Below are positions 31,180-40,837 of a DNA stretch of 52,327 bases, one piece after another. Each line of letters opens with the position of its first letter. The first letter of the stretch is position 1. The stretch covers positions 1 to 52,327 of the forward strand of contig CAYQBY010000007.1 in NCBI GenBank assembly GCA_964415865.1. The letters are read 5' to 3'. The stretch is from Thiopontia sp964415865. GTDB taxonomy: Bacteria; Pseudomonadota; Gammaproteobacteria; GCF-002020875. A model generated the notes under the pieces. It was given only the letters and a program-made list of their open reading frames with translations, was not told the origin of the DNA and did not search any database. The translations under genes and the position numbers were made by a program.

Positions 31180-32245
31180 TTTACTGGGGTTAAACCGTAA
31201 ACAACTTGAGGCCTTCTTTGCCGAGCATGGTGAGAAGGCCTTTCGTGCTTCTCAGGTTCTAAAATGGATCCATCAGCAGGGGGTCGCAGATTTTAGTCAG
31301 ATGACTAATCTGAGCAAGGGTCTGCGCGAGAGACTCTCTGAGATATCTACTGTTCAGATCCCCGAGGTTATTGCCGATCGTCTCTCTGATGATGGCACCC
31401 GCAAGTGGTTACTTAAATTGGAGGATGGAAACTCTGTCGAGACTGTTTTCATACCTGAGAAGGGGCGCGGAACCCTTTGCATCTCTTCCCAGGTTGGGTG
31501 CTCACTTAATTGCACTTTCTGTAATACAGCGCAACATGGATACAGTCGCAATCTTTCATCTGCAGAGATTATTGCGCAACTATGGGTTGCCGATAGGCTA
31601 CTGGGACGTGAGGGTCCTGGATCGCACCAGCGGATTATTACCAATGTGGTATTGATGGGCATGGGGGAACCACTATTGAATTTTGATTCTGTGGTATCTG
31701 CCATGGAGTTGATGATGGAGGATTTTGCCTATGGACTATCCCGTAGAAGAATAACTCTCAGTACGTCTGGAGTAGTTCCAATGATGGATCGTCTCAGGGA
31801 GGTATGTCATGTCAGTCTTGCAGTATCGCTACATGCAACCAACAATACATTGAGGGATCAGTTGGTTCCAATTAATCGAAAATATCCGCTGGAGGAGCTA
31901 ATGGATGCATGCAGACGTTATGTTGAGGGCTCTCCAAGAAGTAGAGTAACTATTGAGTATATTCTGCTGGGAGATGTAAATGACAGTAGTCAAGATGCAA
32001 AGGCCCTGGTTTCACTATTACGTACAGTTCCTTCCAAGGTGAATCTGATTCCATATAATCCATATCCGGGTGGACAATATAAGCGTTCATCGGCTGAAGC
32101 CATTGACCGCTTCCGCTCGATTTTGATTCAGGCAGGCATAACAACAGTGACCAGAAAAACCAGAGGGGAGGATATTGAGGCAGCATGTGGCCAGTTGGCT
32201 GGACAGTTCAAGGATAGAACCAGAAGATCCAATGATGCAGGTTAG
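31163..32245 (+). CDS. rlmN: Dual-specificity RNA methyltransferase RlmN
   Basis: A radical SAM enzyme that makes 2-methyladenosine at 23S rRNA A2503 and tRNA A37. It has the CxxxCxxC motif (CSLNCTFCNTAQHG), GMGEPLLN, and the two further catalytic Cys in SACHVSL/EACGQL-type positions (EVCHVSLAVSLHA, EAACGQL). The GTG at 31163, inside the end of ndk and after GAGGGAG, is chosen because the product then begins like homologues (MNAPVNLLGLNRKQ, 360 residues). The longer frame adds 26 residues read antiphase to ndk. Confidence 0.95.
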   Translation: MNAPVNLLGLNRKQLEAFFAEHGEKAFRASQVLKWIHQQGVADFSQMTNLSKGLRERLSEISTVQIPEVIADRLSDDGTRKWLLKLEDGNSVETVFIPEKGRGTLCISSQVGCSLNCTFCNTAQHGYSRNLSSAEIIAQLWVADRLLGREGPGSHQRIITNVVLMGMGEPLLNFDSVVSAMELMMEDFAYGLSRRRITLSTSGVVPMMDRLREVCHVSLAVSLHATNNTLRDQLVPINRKYPLEELMDACRRYVEGSPRSRVTIEYILLGDVNDSSQDAKALVSLLRTVPSKVNLIPYNPYPGGQYKRSSAEAIDRFRSILIQAGITTVTRKTRGEDIEAACGQLAGQFKDRTRRSNDAG

Positions 32246-32705
32246 AAAGGGGGCGGTTCTCAGGATATTTACGACCTTGATAGCTATGGTTTTACTCTCT
32301 TCCTGTGCAACAACCATAAAATCCCAAAAAGAGTCGGCAAAGGTGGCACAATTACAGCTGGAGCTGGGGGTTGCCTACATGGAACAGGGGCATCTGGATC
32401 TGGCCATGGTTAATCTTAAAAAATCATTGTTGGCCGATCCTGATAATCCTGAAGCGTTATATGCGTTGGCACTACTCTATCTCAGGAGTGGAAATGAGGA
32501 TGAGGCCGAGCAAAGTTTTCTGCAGGCAATGAGAGAGAGAAAATCCTATCCAGAGGCACAGAATGGATATGGGGTGTTGCTGTGTCGTCAGGGTCGACAA
32601 CAGGAGGCTGCTGCCTATTTTGAAATGGCCATGCATGATCCTGACAACAAGACCCCGAATGTTGCAGGCAGAAATAGTGAAATTTGTGGAGATGAGATGA
32701 GATGA
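32232..32705 (+). CDS. pilF: PilF/PilW-like TPR lipoprotein, shortened
   Basis: A 157-residue lipoprotein. The signal has a lipobox (LLSSC, Cys near residue 25), then TPR units with LGVAYMEQGHLDLAMVNLKKSLLADPDNPEALYALALLYLR and a third NGYGVLLCRQGRQQEAAAYFEMA. PilF pilotins, needed for type IV pilus secretin assembly, have about 250 residues and six TPRs. This one stops after the NKTPN region of TPR 3-4 and is overlapped directly by rodZ. The truncation may impair pilotin activity. Its slot between rlmN and rodZ is where pilF usually lies. Start at 32232 or 32235, inside rlmN. Confidence 0.8.
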   Translation: MMQVRKGAVLRIFTTLIAMVLLSSCATTIKSQKESAKVAQLQLELGVAYMEQGHLDLAMVNLKKSLLADPDNPEALYALALLYLRSGNEDEAEQSFLQAMRERKSYPEAQNGYGVLLCRQGRQQEAAAYFEMAMHDPDNKTPNVAGRNSEICGDEMR

Positions 32706-33559
32706 GCGAGAAGAACGTAAAGGGTGAGGTAGATCAGGGAGAGCTGTTCGAGAAGCCATTGGGTGAGCGTTTGCGTGAGGCCAGACTGGAGCAGGGTATT
32801 GAGCTGGATGATGTTGCCCATCAGTTAAGGGTAGAGGCGTTGGTCTTGACAGCTATCGAGGAGGGTAACAAGCCTCCACACGGTCTTCCTGATGTTTTTT
32901 ACAAGGGATTTATCAGGAATTATGCGCGCTATCTAAAGGTTGAGATTAGTACCAAAGAGGCAAGTGTGAGCAATCCTTCATTGGGTGCGGCTGTACCTGG
33001 AGAAGGAGCTACGAGCAGGATTAAAAGACCATCAGTTGATTTTACTTCCATGATTAAGCCAGTAACTGGTTGGGGTAGGGAATTTTTGGCAGATCCGGTT
33101 AACAGGACCAAGGAGAATCCTCTGCCGCCAGCTGCACTGCTGTTGTCTCTGCTGCTGGTTTTCTGGTTATTGCTAGGTAGTGATGCTGTCGATGAGCAGC
33201 CTGAGGTCGAGTCGGCATCTACAGAAGAGGTTGTGATAGAGCCTGAGACAAAGCCTGAGACAAAGCCGGTTACCGAGCCAGCCAAGAGAGTTGTCAATCA
33301 GGCGGCGACTAATGAGGGAATTGTGACTATCAGATATATTGACACTGCGTGGACCAGAATTACCGATAGATTTGGCAGGGTGCTGGTCAAGAGGAGCCTA
33401 GATGCAGGCACCATAAAGGATTTCAAGGGACCACTGCCACTAAAGGTTGATCTGGGAGCCAGCAGGGTTGATATCAAGTTTAATGGTGAACCATTCGACT
33501 TCCTCAATTACATTAATGATGATGGTACTGTCCAGTTTGTTCTGGAGAGCAATGAGTGA
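32702..33559 (+). CDS. rodZ: Cytoskeleton protein RodZ
   Basis: A 285-residue bitopic membrane protein that links MreB to the elongation machinery. The N-terminal helix-turn-helix (LGERLREARLEQGIELDDVAHQL, VFYKGFIRNYARYL) lies in the cytoplasm. One membrane segment (about 141-160, AALLLSLLLVFWLLLG) follows, then a Pro/Glu/Thr linker with ETKP repeats and a periplasmic C-terminal domain (WTRITDRFGRVLV). Its ATG overlaps the previous stop, and its own stop overlaps the ispG GTG. Confidence 0.94.
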   Translation: MSEKNVKGEVDQGELFEKPLGERLREARLEQGIELDDVAHQLRVEALVLTAIEEGNKPPHGLPDVFYKGFIRNYARYLKVEISTKEASVSNPSLGAAVPGEGATSRIKRPSVDFTSMIKPVTGWGREFLADPVNRTKENPLPPAALLLSLLLVFWLLLGSDAVDEQPEVESASTEEVVIEPETKPETKPVTEPAKRVVNQAATNEGIVTIRYIDTAWTRITDRFGRVLVKRSLDAGTIKDFKGPLPLKVDLGASRVDIKFNGEPFDFLNYINDDGTVQFVLESNE

Positions 33560-34638
33560 CCCCACTCTTTCCTGCATCACGTAGAGTCTCTCGCAAGATC
33601 CACGTGGGTGAGGTTGCGGTTGGGGGTGATGCTCCAATCTCGGTACAGAGTATGACCAACACCAATACCCTGGATGTTGAATCGACAGTTGCTCAGGTAG
33701 AGGCACTGCAGCTGGTAGGAGCAGATATTGTACGAGTGTCGGTACCGGATATGGAGGCGGCCGAGGCCTTTGGGAAGATAAGGCAGAGAGTATCGGTTCC
33801 TCTGGTTGCCGACATCCATTTTGATCACAAAATCGCACTACGTGTTGCGGAGCTTGGGGTGGATTGCTTGAGGATCAATCCAGGTAATATTGGAAAAGAG
33901 GATCGGGTACGGGAGGTGGTTGCCTCAGCACGTGACCATAACATTCCTATCAGAATTGGGGTAAATGCTGGTTCGCTGGAGAAGGATCTGCAGAAGAAGT
34001 ATCGAGAGCCAACTCCGGAGGCTATGGTGGAATCTGCATTCCGTCATATTGATTATCTTGATCGGCTAGATTTCCAGGATTACAAAATTAGTCTGAAGGC
34101 ATCGGATGTATTTATGACTGTGGCAGCCTATAGGTTATTGGCAGATCAGATTGAACAGCCGCTTCATTTGGGGATTACAGAGGCTGGTGGGTTACGTAGT
34201 GGAGCAGTAAAGTCATCAATTGGATTGGGACTACTGCTCTCTGAAGGGATTGGAGACACAATTAGGGTCTCTCTCGCTGCAGATCCGGTTGAGGAGATTC
34301 GGGTTGGCTTTGATATTTTGAAAAGTCTCCATCTGCGTAGCAAGGGGGTTAACCTTATTGCTTGCCCATCATGTTCACGTCAGAATTTTGATGTGATTGA
34401 TACAGTAAACAGACTGGAAGAGCGTCTGGAGGATGTGATTGAACCGATAAATGTTGCGGTCATCGGCTGTGTAGTAAATGGTCCTGGTGAGGCCAAAGAG
34501 GTACAGGTTGCAGTCACTGGAGGAGAGCCCAATCTGATTTATCTGAATGGGATTCCAGACCATAAGGCAGACAATGAAGAGCTGGTCGATGTGTTGGAGC
34601 GTCAGATCAGAGAACAACTAATGAGCAGTAATCAATGA
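33556..34638 (+). CDS. ispG: 4-hydroxy-3-methylbut-2-enyl diphosphate synthase
   Basis: A 360-residue [4Fe-4S] enzyme of the MEP isoprenoid pathway. It has VQSMTNT, ADIHFDHKIAL, RINPGNIG, and cluster ligands in CPSCSRQNFD and GCVVNGPGE. The GTG at 33556 overlaps the rodZ stop (GTGA). Its Fe-S cluster makes it a likely client of the isc system upstream. Confidence 0.97.
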   Translation: MTPLFPASRRVSRKIHVGEVAVGGDAPISVQSMTNTNTLDVESTVAQVEALQLVGADIVRVSVPDMEAAEAFGKIRQRVSVPLVADIHFDHKIALRVAELGVDCLRINPGNIGKEDRVREVVASARDHNIPIRIGVNAGSLEKDLQKKYREPTPEAMVESAFRHIDYLDRLDFQDYKISLKASDVFMTVAAYRLLADQIEQPLHLGITEAGGLRSGAVKSSIGLGLLLSEGIGDTIRVSLAADPVEEIRVGFDILKSLHLRSKGVNLIACPSCSRQNFDVIDTVNRLEERLEDVIEPINVAVIGCVVNGPGEAKEVQVAVTGGEPNLIYLNGIPDHKADNEELVDVLERQIREQLMSSNQ

Positions 34639-35903
34639 GCAATAAAATACAGTCCATTCGCGGCATGAATGATCTGCTACCTGAGTCATCTTCACTGTGG
34701 CAGTTTGTGGAGGGGGTTATGCGCAGCACACTCAAGGCGTATGGCTATCATGAGATTCGTATGCCGGTTGTTGAGAAGACAGAGCTCTTTAAACGTTCGA
34801 TTGGTGAGGTGACTGATATTGTCGAGAAAGAGATGTACACCTTTGAGGATCGTAATGGTGACAGTTTGACTCTGAGACCAGAAGGTACGGCAGGGTGCGT
34901 GCGTGCAGTGATCGAGAACGGTCTATTGAGAGGGCAGGCACAGCGTCTCTGGTATATGGGGCCGATGTTTCGTCATGAGCGCCCACAGCGTGGGCGCTAT
35001 CGTCAGTTTCATCAAGTGGGAGTAGAGGTATTTGGTCTTGAAGGGCCAGATGTGGATGCTGAGCTGATCGCTCTCTCCGCACGAATCTGGGAGCAGCTGG
35101 GAATAAGAGATGTAACCTTGCAGATAAACTCATTAGGGTCGGCTCATTCCCGTGAGCAGTATAGAGATGTTTTGGTGGCCTATTTCAGAGAGCATCAGGA
35201 TGAGCTTGATGATGATAGCCTGCGCAGGCTTGAGAGCAATCCTCTGCGCATCCTCGACAGTAAAAATCCAGAGATGCACTCCCTTATAAAACAGGCACCA
35301 GTGCTTGAGGATTCTCTGGATGAGGATGATCGTCTACACTTTGAGCAGCTCAAGTTGATGCTGGAGAGTATGGGTGTCGATTATGAGGTGAATCCAAGAC
35401 TGGTTAGAGGCCTGGACTATTATGGTAGAACAGTGTTTGAGTGGGTTACGGATCTGCTTGGAGCGCAGGGGACAATCTGTGCTGGAGGGCGTTATGATGG
35501 ATTGGTAGAGCAGATTGGTGGCAAGGCAACAACTGCGGTAGGTTTTGCAATGGGGCTGGAACGTCTGGTTGAGTTAATGAGGGAGCAGTCACTTGCATTC
35601 ACTGAGAATAGCCCGCACGCCTATCTGGTACTTGCAGGAGAGCAGGCAACGTCAGTGGGGCTGGGTGTTGCAGAAAAGATCAGGAGTGCTGTTCCAGGAT
35701 TGAGGTTGATAACTAACCTCGGTGGAGGCAGTTTCAAGACACAATTCAAGCGTGCAGATCGTTCGGATGCCCGTTTTGCTCTCGTTATAGGTGAGGATGA
35801 GGCAGTCAATGGGATGGTTACCATCAAGGATCTGCAGGGTGAGAATGAGCAGCAGACAGTTTCTGTAGATGATGTGGCAGAGATATTGTCACGTTATAAT
35901 TAA
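34635..35903 (+). CDS. hisS: Histidyl-tRNA synthetase
   Basis: A 422-residue class II synthetase. It starts IQSIRGMNDLLPE and has motif 2 (YMGPMFRHERPQRGRYRQFHQ), the HisA signature LVRGLDYYGRTVFEW, AGGRYDGL and motif 3 (GFAMGLERL), with a C-terminal anticodon domain. Its ATG overlaps the ispG stop. Confidence 0.98.
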   Translation: MSNKIQSIRGMNDLLPESSSLWQFVEGVMRSTLKAYGYHEIRMPVVEKTELFKRSIGEVTDIVEKEMYTFEDRNGDSLTLRPEGTAGCVRAVIENGLLRGQAQRLWYMGPMFRHERPQRGRYRQFHQVGVEVFGLEGPDVDAELIALSARIWEQLGIRDVTLQINSLGSAHSREQYRDVLVAYFREHQDELDDDSLRRLESNPLRILDSKNPEMHSLIKQAPVLEDSLDEDDRLHFEQLKLMLESMGVDYEVNPRLVRGLDYYGRTVFEWVTDLLGAQGTICAGGRYDGLVEQIGGKATTAVGFAMGLERLVELMREQSLAFTENSPHAYLVLAGEQATSVGLGVAEKIRSAVPGLRLITNLGGGSFKTQFKRADRSDARFALVIGEDEAVNGMVTIKDLQGENEQQTVSVDDVAEILSRYN

Positions 35904-35940
35904 CAATAATTAATTTGGTAAAGAGATAGAGAGGATAGAG

Positions 35941-36570
35941 ATGGAGTTCAATACAGCAGACCAGGAAGAGATTGAGGTTCTGAAGAAGTGGTGGAAAGAG
36001 AATGGCTCTTCCACTGTAGCCGGTGTTGTGATCGGTCTTGCCTTGCTGTTTGGATGGCAGGGGTGGAATGGCTATGTGAATAATCAGGGTATGGCAGCGT
36101 CACAATATTTTGAGCAGATGCAGAGCGCCCTGATCAATAAAGAGAATGAGAAAGCTGAAAATGTTGGTGGTCAGTTGATGGATCAATATCCTGGAACAAT
36201 TTATGCGGCAAATGGTGCACTTGGGTTGGCTGCACTAAAAGCCGAGACCGGTGAACATGCGGCAGCAAGAGTCCACTTTCAGTGGGTGTTGGAAAATAGT
36301 GACTTCGACTCTCCCCGTCAATTGGCTCAGCTGGGTATGGCTAGATTATACCTTGGTGATGGTGATGCAGAGAGTGCATTGAATAGACTATCCAGTGATG
36401 ATCAGGGGATTTATGCCTCTCATTTCAGTGAGGTCAAGGGGGATGCGCTACGTCAGAAGGGAGATAATGTTGCTGCCCAGAGTGCTTATGTTGAGGCAAT
36501 TCAGTTGGTAGATGCTACTGATGAGCGTCGACTGCTTCTCGAGATGAAACTGTCTGAGGTAACTCAGTAA
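35941..36570 (+). CDS. yfgM: YfgM-family membrane-anchored TPR protein
   Basis: A 209-residue inner membrane protein with one N-terminal anchor (about 24-42, TVAGVVIGLALLFGWQGW) and a periplasmic TPR-like domain (UPF0070). E. coli YfgM (now AncA) binds the SecYEG/PpiD translocon. It lies between hisS and bamB as in E. coli. GAGAGGATAGAG precedes the ATG. Its stop overlaps the bamB start (TAATG). Confidence 0.92.
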   Translation: MEFNTADQEEIEVLKKWWKENGSSTVAGVVIGLALLFGWQGWNGYVNNQGMAASQYFEQMQSALINKENEKAENVGGQLMDQYPGTIYAANGALGLAALKAETGEHAAARVHFQWVLENSDFDSPRQLAQLGMARLYLGDGDAESALNRLSSDDQGIYASHFSEVKGDALRQKGDNVAAQSAYVEAIQLVDATDERRLLLEMKLSEVTQ

Positions 36571-37766
36571 TGGGTTTATTGATGGCTCGACTGCTGTCTC
36601 TGTTACTGGCTGGTATTGTGCTGTCAGGGTGTTCAACCATCAGTTCTGTTGGTGACTCGGTTGGCGACACAGTTGGTGGGTGGATGGGTAGTGACAACCC
36701 CAATGCTCCAGCATCTCTTGAGGACATTGTCGACAAGATTAATCCACAGACATCATGGAGTAACTCCGTAAGTTCTGGAACCGATGGGTTGTGGGTTGAC
36801 CTCAGACATCAGATATCCGGAGGTACGGTTTATGTGGCCGCCACTGATGGTCTGATCAGTGCAGTTAAGTTGTCATCTGGCGCTACCTTGTGGGAGCAGG
36901 AGCTTCCGGAGATGATTATGACAGGGGTAGCTGTAGGTGATAACAGTGTTTATGTAGGAACAGAATCTGGAAATCTTGTAGCCCTGGATTTGGCAAGCGG
37001 TATACAGCAGTGGTCAACTCCTCTATTGAGCGAGATTCTATCTCCTCCTGCAGTATCTACCGAGGTTATTGTGGTTCGCACAGTGGATGGCAAACTGGTT
37101 GGTGTGAGTGCAGAAAGTGGTAAGGAGATGTGGAGTTATCAGCGAGAGGTTCCTGTTCTTACTCTGCGAGGAACCAGCTCTCCGGTGATTGTCGGCAGCC
37201 GGGTCTATGCTGGTCTTGATGGTGGTGAGGTGGTTGCTCTTGGTCTGAATGATGGGCGTGAGCTCTGGGTGAAAAGTGTTACCTCTCCGCGTGGACGTAC
37301 GGAAATTGAACGTATGGTTGATATTGACGCAGATCCAGCTGTAGTAGATGGTGTGATCTATGTGGTGAGCTATCAAGGTGATCTTGCTGCCATCAATGGA
37401 GAGCAGGGGGATCTGCTCTGGAAAAGAAAATTAAGTGGAGTTACTGCCCCAACAGTTTATGGGCCATATATCTTTCTCTCTGATGCAGAGGGAAATATCT
37501 GGGCCTTTGATCGTAAGGATGGCAGCGCACTCTGGAAGCAAGATGGGTTAAAAAATCGTAGCCTGACATCGCCGCTGATCTCTGGAGTAAATCTTGTGGT
37601 CGGTGATATTGATGGATATCTGCACTGGCTCTCAGGCGAGGATGGTCATTTTGTTGGCAGAATGAAGATGGATGCAGATGGGGTCTCAGCTACACCACTC
37701 CTGTTTGGTAAAAAAGTTATTAGTTACGGCAAGAGTGGAAAGCTCTCTAGCGTGACTCAGAACTAG
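36570..37766 (+). CDS. bamB: Outer membrane assembly lipoprotein BamB
   Basis: A 398-residue lipoprotein with a signal peptide and lipobox (LSGC, Cys about 21). The rest is an eight-bladed PQQ-like beta-propeller with repeated GxVVALD/GxxLW units (TDGLISAVKLSSGATLWEQ, ESGNLVALDLASG, DGGEVVALGLNDG). It supports folding of beta-barrel proteins with BamA. An ATG at 36582 would give a shorter signal peptide. Confidence 0.95.
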   Translation: MGLLMARLLSLLLAGIVLSGCSTISSVGDSVGDTVGGWMGSDNPNAPASLEDIVDKINPQTSWSNSVSSGTDGLWVDLRHQISGGTVYVAATDGLISAVKLSSGATLWEQELPEMIMTGVAVGDNSVYVGTESGNLVALDLASGIQQWSTPLLSEILSPPAVSTEVIVVRTVDGKLVGVSAESGKEMWSYQREVPVLTLRGTSSPVIVGSRVYAGLDGGEVVALGLNDGRELWVKSVTSPRGRTEIERMVDIDADPAVVDGVIYVVSYQGDLAAINGEQGDLLWKRKLSGVTAPTVYGPYIFLSDAEGNIWAFDRKDGSALWKQDGLKNRSLTSPLISGVNLVVGDIDGYLHWLSGEDGHFVGRMKMDADGVSATPLLFGKKVISYGKSGKLSSVTQN

Positions 37767-37778
37767 GAAACACTCCTC

Positions 37779-39227
37779 ATGACTGAGTATTCGCAGGGGG
37801 AGGCAGAGCCGCCTCATACCTCAATTCCGGTTATCGCTCTGGTAGGGCGTCCGAATGTTGGCAAATCAACTCTCTTCAATCGTCTGACCGGAACCCGGGA
37901 TGCATTGGTAGCAGATTTGCCAGGCCTGACTCGTGATCGCCAGTATGGAATGGCCAGTATTGATGGGGATGACGGTAGTTCACGTCGCTATATGGTGGTT
38001 GATACTGGTGGATTGAGTGATGATCCTGAGGGGATAGAGTCACTTATGGAGCACCAGGTCTGGGTAGCTGTGGAGGAGGCTGATGCAATTCTTTTTCTGG
38101 TGGACGGGCGTGGAGGACTGACAGCCGCTGATGAGGCAATTGGGAAGCAGTTGCGTCAACTGGGAAAACAGATTCATCTTGTAGTAAACAAGACCGAGGG
38201 GCTGGATGCGGATATTGCGGGAGCAGAATTTCATGCCATGGCACTAGGGCAGCCATATGCAATATCAGCAGCCCATAATCATCGTATATTCAGTCTGATA
38301 GAGGATGTTCTTAAACCATTTCCTTATGATCCGGAAGAGGCTGGTGAGGATCAATCTAACATCCGTGTTGCTGTTGTTGGACGTCCAAATGTTGGTAAAT
38401 CAACCCTGATCAACCGCCTGATTGGAGAGGATAGGCTGCTTGCCTATGATATGCCTGGTACGACCAGAGACAGTATTGAGGTTCCGTTCGAAGAGGATGG
38501 TAAAGAGTACCTGCTGATTGATACTGCTGGTGTCAGAAGACGTGGAAAGATTCATGATGCCGTTGAGAAGTTTAGTGTCATCAAGGCCTTTCAGGCCATT
38601 GAACGATCCAATGTTGTAATCATGGTCATGGATGCCAGAGAGGGGATGACTGATCAGGATGCCACTCTATTGGGGATGATCATTGACTCGGGCCGTGCCC
38701 TGGTTATTGCTTTCAATAAATGGGATGGTATGGATCCTTCTGATCGTGAACGTAATCGGGACGAACTTGAGCGTCGTCTTCATTTTCTGGACTATGCAAC
38801 TATCCACACTATTTCAGCACTACATGGTAGCGGCATCAGAGATCTTTTTGAGAGTGTGAATCATGCTTACCACTCTGCTACCCAAGAGATGAAGACACCG
38901 GAGTTGACCCGTATCCTCGAGCAGAGCATTAATGCCCATCCACCACCATTGGTGCATGGGCACCGTATCAAGATGCGTTATGCCCATCAAGGTGGACAGA
39001 ACCCCCCTAGAATTATTATTCACGGCAATCAATTGAACTCTGTTCCTGCTGCATATCGTCGTTATCTGATGAATCAGTTTCGCAAGGCATTCAGGCTGGA
39101 TGGTACCCCTGTTCGCCTTGAGTTTAGAACCTCGAGCAACCCCTATGCGGGAAGAAAAAACAAACTGACCGAACGTCAGGTTCGTAAACGTCAACGGTTG
39201 AAGGATTTCACCAGAAAAAAACGTTAG
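37779..39227 (+). CDS. der: Ribosome-associated GTPase Der (EngA)
   Basis: A 482-residue GTPase with two tandem G domains, each with a GRPNVGKST P-loop (near residues 24 and 205) and switch motifs (DLPGLTRDR, DMPGTTRDS), plus a C-terminal KH-like domain. It is needed for 50S maturation. It ends the ndk-to-der run and its last 4 bp overlap the convergent epmB stop. Confidence 0.97.
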   Translation: MTEYSQGEAEPPHTSIPVIALVGRPNVGKSTLFNRLTGTRDALVADLPGLTRDRQYGMASIDGDDGSSRRYMVVDTGGLSDDPEGIESLMEHQVWVAVEEADAILFLVDGRGGLTAADEAIGKQLRQLGKQIHLVVNKTEGLDADIAGAEFHAMALGQPYAISAAHNHRIFSLIEDVLKPFPYDPEEAGEDQSNIRVAVVGRPNVGKSTLINRLIGEDRLLAYDMPGTTRDSIEVPFEEDGKEYLLIDTAGVRRRGKIHDAVEKFSVIKAFQAIERSNVVIMVMDAREGMTDQDATLLGMIIDSGRALVIAFNKWDGMDPSDRERNRDELERRLHFLDYATIHTISALHGSGIRDLFESVNHAYHSATQEMKTPELTRILEQSINAHPPPLVHGHRIKMRYAHQGGQNPPRIIIHGNQLNSVPAAYRRYLMNQFRKAFRLDGTPVRLEFRTSSNPYAGRKNKLTERQVRKRQRLKDFTRKKR

Positions 39228-40231
39228 AGAGGAGTTTTTCTGGGTTCGCCTTCGATCTCACGTACCAGTCGAGGAACCAGATAGCCAGGTAACAGAGTGC
39301 CCAGCTCCTCCATGATATGAGATGCAGTACTATCTGCAACCTCGAACTGGTGGCTTCCCTGCACACGATCCAGCATGTGAAGGTAGTAAGGGAGCACTCC
39401 ACATTCAAACAAACGGTGGCTGAGTGCCTCCAGGGTCTCTACTTGATCATTGACACCCTTGAGCAGTACAGACTGGTTTAACAGCGTGATGTTTGAATCT
39501 GCAACAGTGTTCAGTGATTCCTCAACTGTCCTGTCCAGCTCATTGGGATGGTTGCTGTGAATAACCATAACAACCTTTAGTCTGCTCTCTTTAAGCAATC
39601 TTAGTAGGTGAGCATCTATACGTGCAGGGAGTGCGATTGCCAGTCTGCTATGGATTCTGAGAGTTCGTAGATGAGGAATAGATTCTAGCCTGGAGATTAG
39701 CTGATCAATTTTTTGATTGCTGAGCATCAACGGATCCCCTCCGCTCAGGATAACCTCATGGATAGAGTGGTCTGATTGTATCCACTCAAATGCCTCTATG
39801 GCATTGGAGAGTCTGTGCTCTTGATATGGATAGTGACGACGAAAACAGTAGCGACAGTGGATTCCACAAGCTGAGGTCATCATAAGTAGAGCTCTCCCGT
39901 GATATTTCTGCATGATACCGTTGCCACATACTGCAGCACTATCGCCAACTGGATCAGTCCCATATCCATCTACAAGATCTAGCTCAGCAGCAGAAGGGAG
40001 AATCTGTCTAAGTAGTGGATCGTCAGGGTTACCTTTTTCAATCCGTTGCAGATAGCTTGAAGTGACTCTGAGAGGGAACTGTTGGTCTCTCTCTATCACC
40101 TTTAATGCGATGTCTGCGGGCAGTTCAAGTATCCGTACCAGCTCCTCTGGTGTGCGTAGTGATTGAGCAACCTCCTCCTGCCATGAAGGGTTGGATTCAG
40201 ACTGCACAATAACTGGGGAAGCGGGTATCAT
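39224..40231 (-). CDS. epmB: EF-P beta-lysylation enzyme EpmB
   Basis: A 335-residue radical SAM, PLP-dependent aminomutase of the lysine 2,3-aminomutase family. It has CGIHCRYCFRRHYPY (CxxxCxxC), LSGGDPLMLSN and PYYLHMLDRVQGSHQFEV. It converts alpha-lysine to beta-lysine for attachment to EF-P. It is divergent from efp with about 36 bp between start codons, so both probably share a regulatory region. Confidence 0.95.
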   Translation of the reverse strand: MIPASPVIVQSESNPSWQEEVAQSLRTPEELVRILELPADIALKVIERDQQFPLRVTSSYLQRIEKGNPDDPLLRQILPSAAELDLVDGYGTDPVGDSAAVCGNGIMQKYHGRALLMMTSACGIHCRYCFRRHYPYQEHRLSNAIEAFEWIQSDHSIHEVILSGGDPLMLSNQKIDQLISRLESIPHLRTLRIHSRLAIALPARIDAHLLRLLKESRLKVVMVIHSNHPNELDRTVEESLNTVADSNITLLNQSVLLKGVNDQVETLEALSHRLFECGVLPYYLHMLDRVQGSHQFEVADSTASHIMEELGTLLPGYLVPRLVREIEGEPRKTPL

Positions 40232-40267
40232 AGGCGGCTATTTTCTAATAATTGTGGGTTGGATGCT

Positions 40268-40837
40268 ATGGCAACAGTAAGTACAAGTGAATTCAAGAAC
40301 GGACTCAAGGTGATGATTGATGGGATGCCGTGTTCCATTGTTGAGAACGAGATTGTAAAACCAGGAAAAGGACAGGCATTTAATCGGGTCAAACTGAAGT
40401 CATTGGTTGCCGGAAAGGTTTTGGAGCGTACCTTCAAGTCTGGTGAGTCAATTGAGCGTGCTGATGTGCATGAGGAGGAGTATCAGTACTCATATACCGA
40501 TGGTGATCTTTTCTACTTTATGCATCCTGACAGTTTTGAACAGATTGCCGCAGATCATGCGGCAATGGGTGATGCAGAAAAGTGGTTGAAGGGGCAGGAG
40601 ATGTGCCTGGTAACTTTGTGGAATGGTAATCCGATTTCCATTACCCCACCCAATTTTGTGGAGTTGCAGATTACGGAGACAGACCCAGGTCTTCGTGGAG
40701 ACACCTCTGGCGGTGGTGGTAAGCCTGCAACCCTGGAGAGTGGTGCAGTAGTCAGGGTGCCACTGTTTGTCTCCGAAAATGAGGTAATCAAGGTTGATAC
40801 CAGAACAGGGGAGTATGTCTCTCGTGTCAAAGAGTGA
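40268..40837 (+). CDS. efp: Translation elongation factor P
   Basis: A 189-residue factor that relieves ribosome stalling at proline runs. Domain I has the loop VKPGKGQAF with Lys34, the residue that EpmA lysylates. OB domains II and III follow, with VTLWNGNPISITPPNFVELQI, TDPGLRGDTSGGGGKPATLESGA and GEYVSRVKE. The ATG at 40268 (MATVSTSEF) is preferred to an in-frame TTG at 40259. Confidence 0.98.
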   Translation: MATVSTSEFKNGLKVMIDGMPCSIVENEIVKPGKGQAFNRVKLKSLVAGKVLERTFKSGESIERADVHEEEYQYSYTDGDLFYFMHPDSFEQIAADHAAMGDAEKWLKGQEMCLVTLWNGNPISITPPNFVELQITETDPGLRGDTSGGGGKPATLESGAVVRVPLFVSENEVIKVDTRTGEYVSRVKE

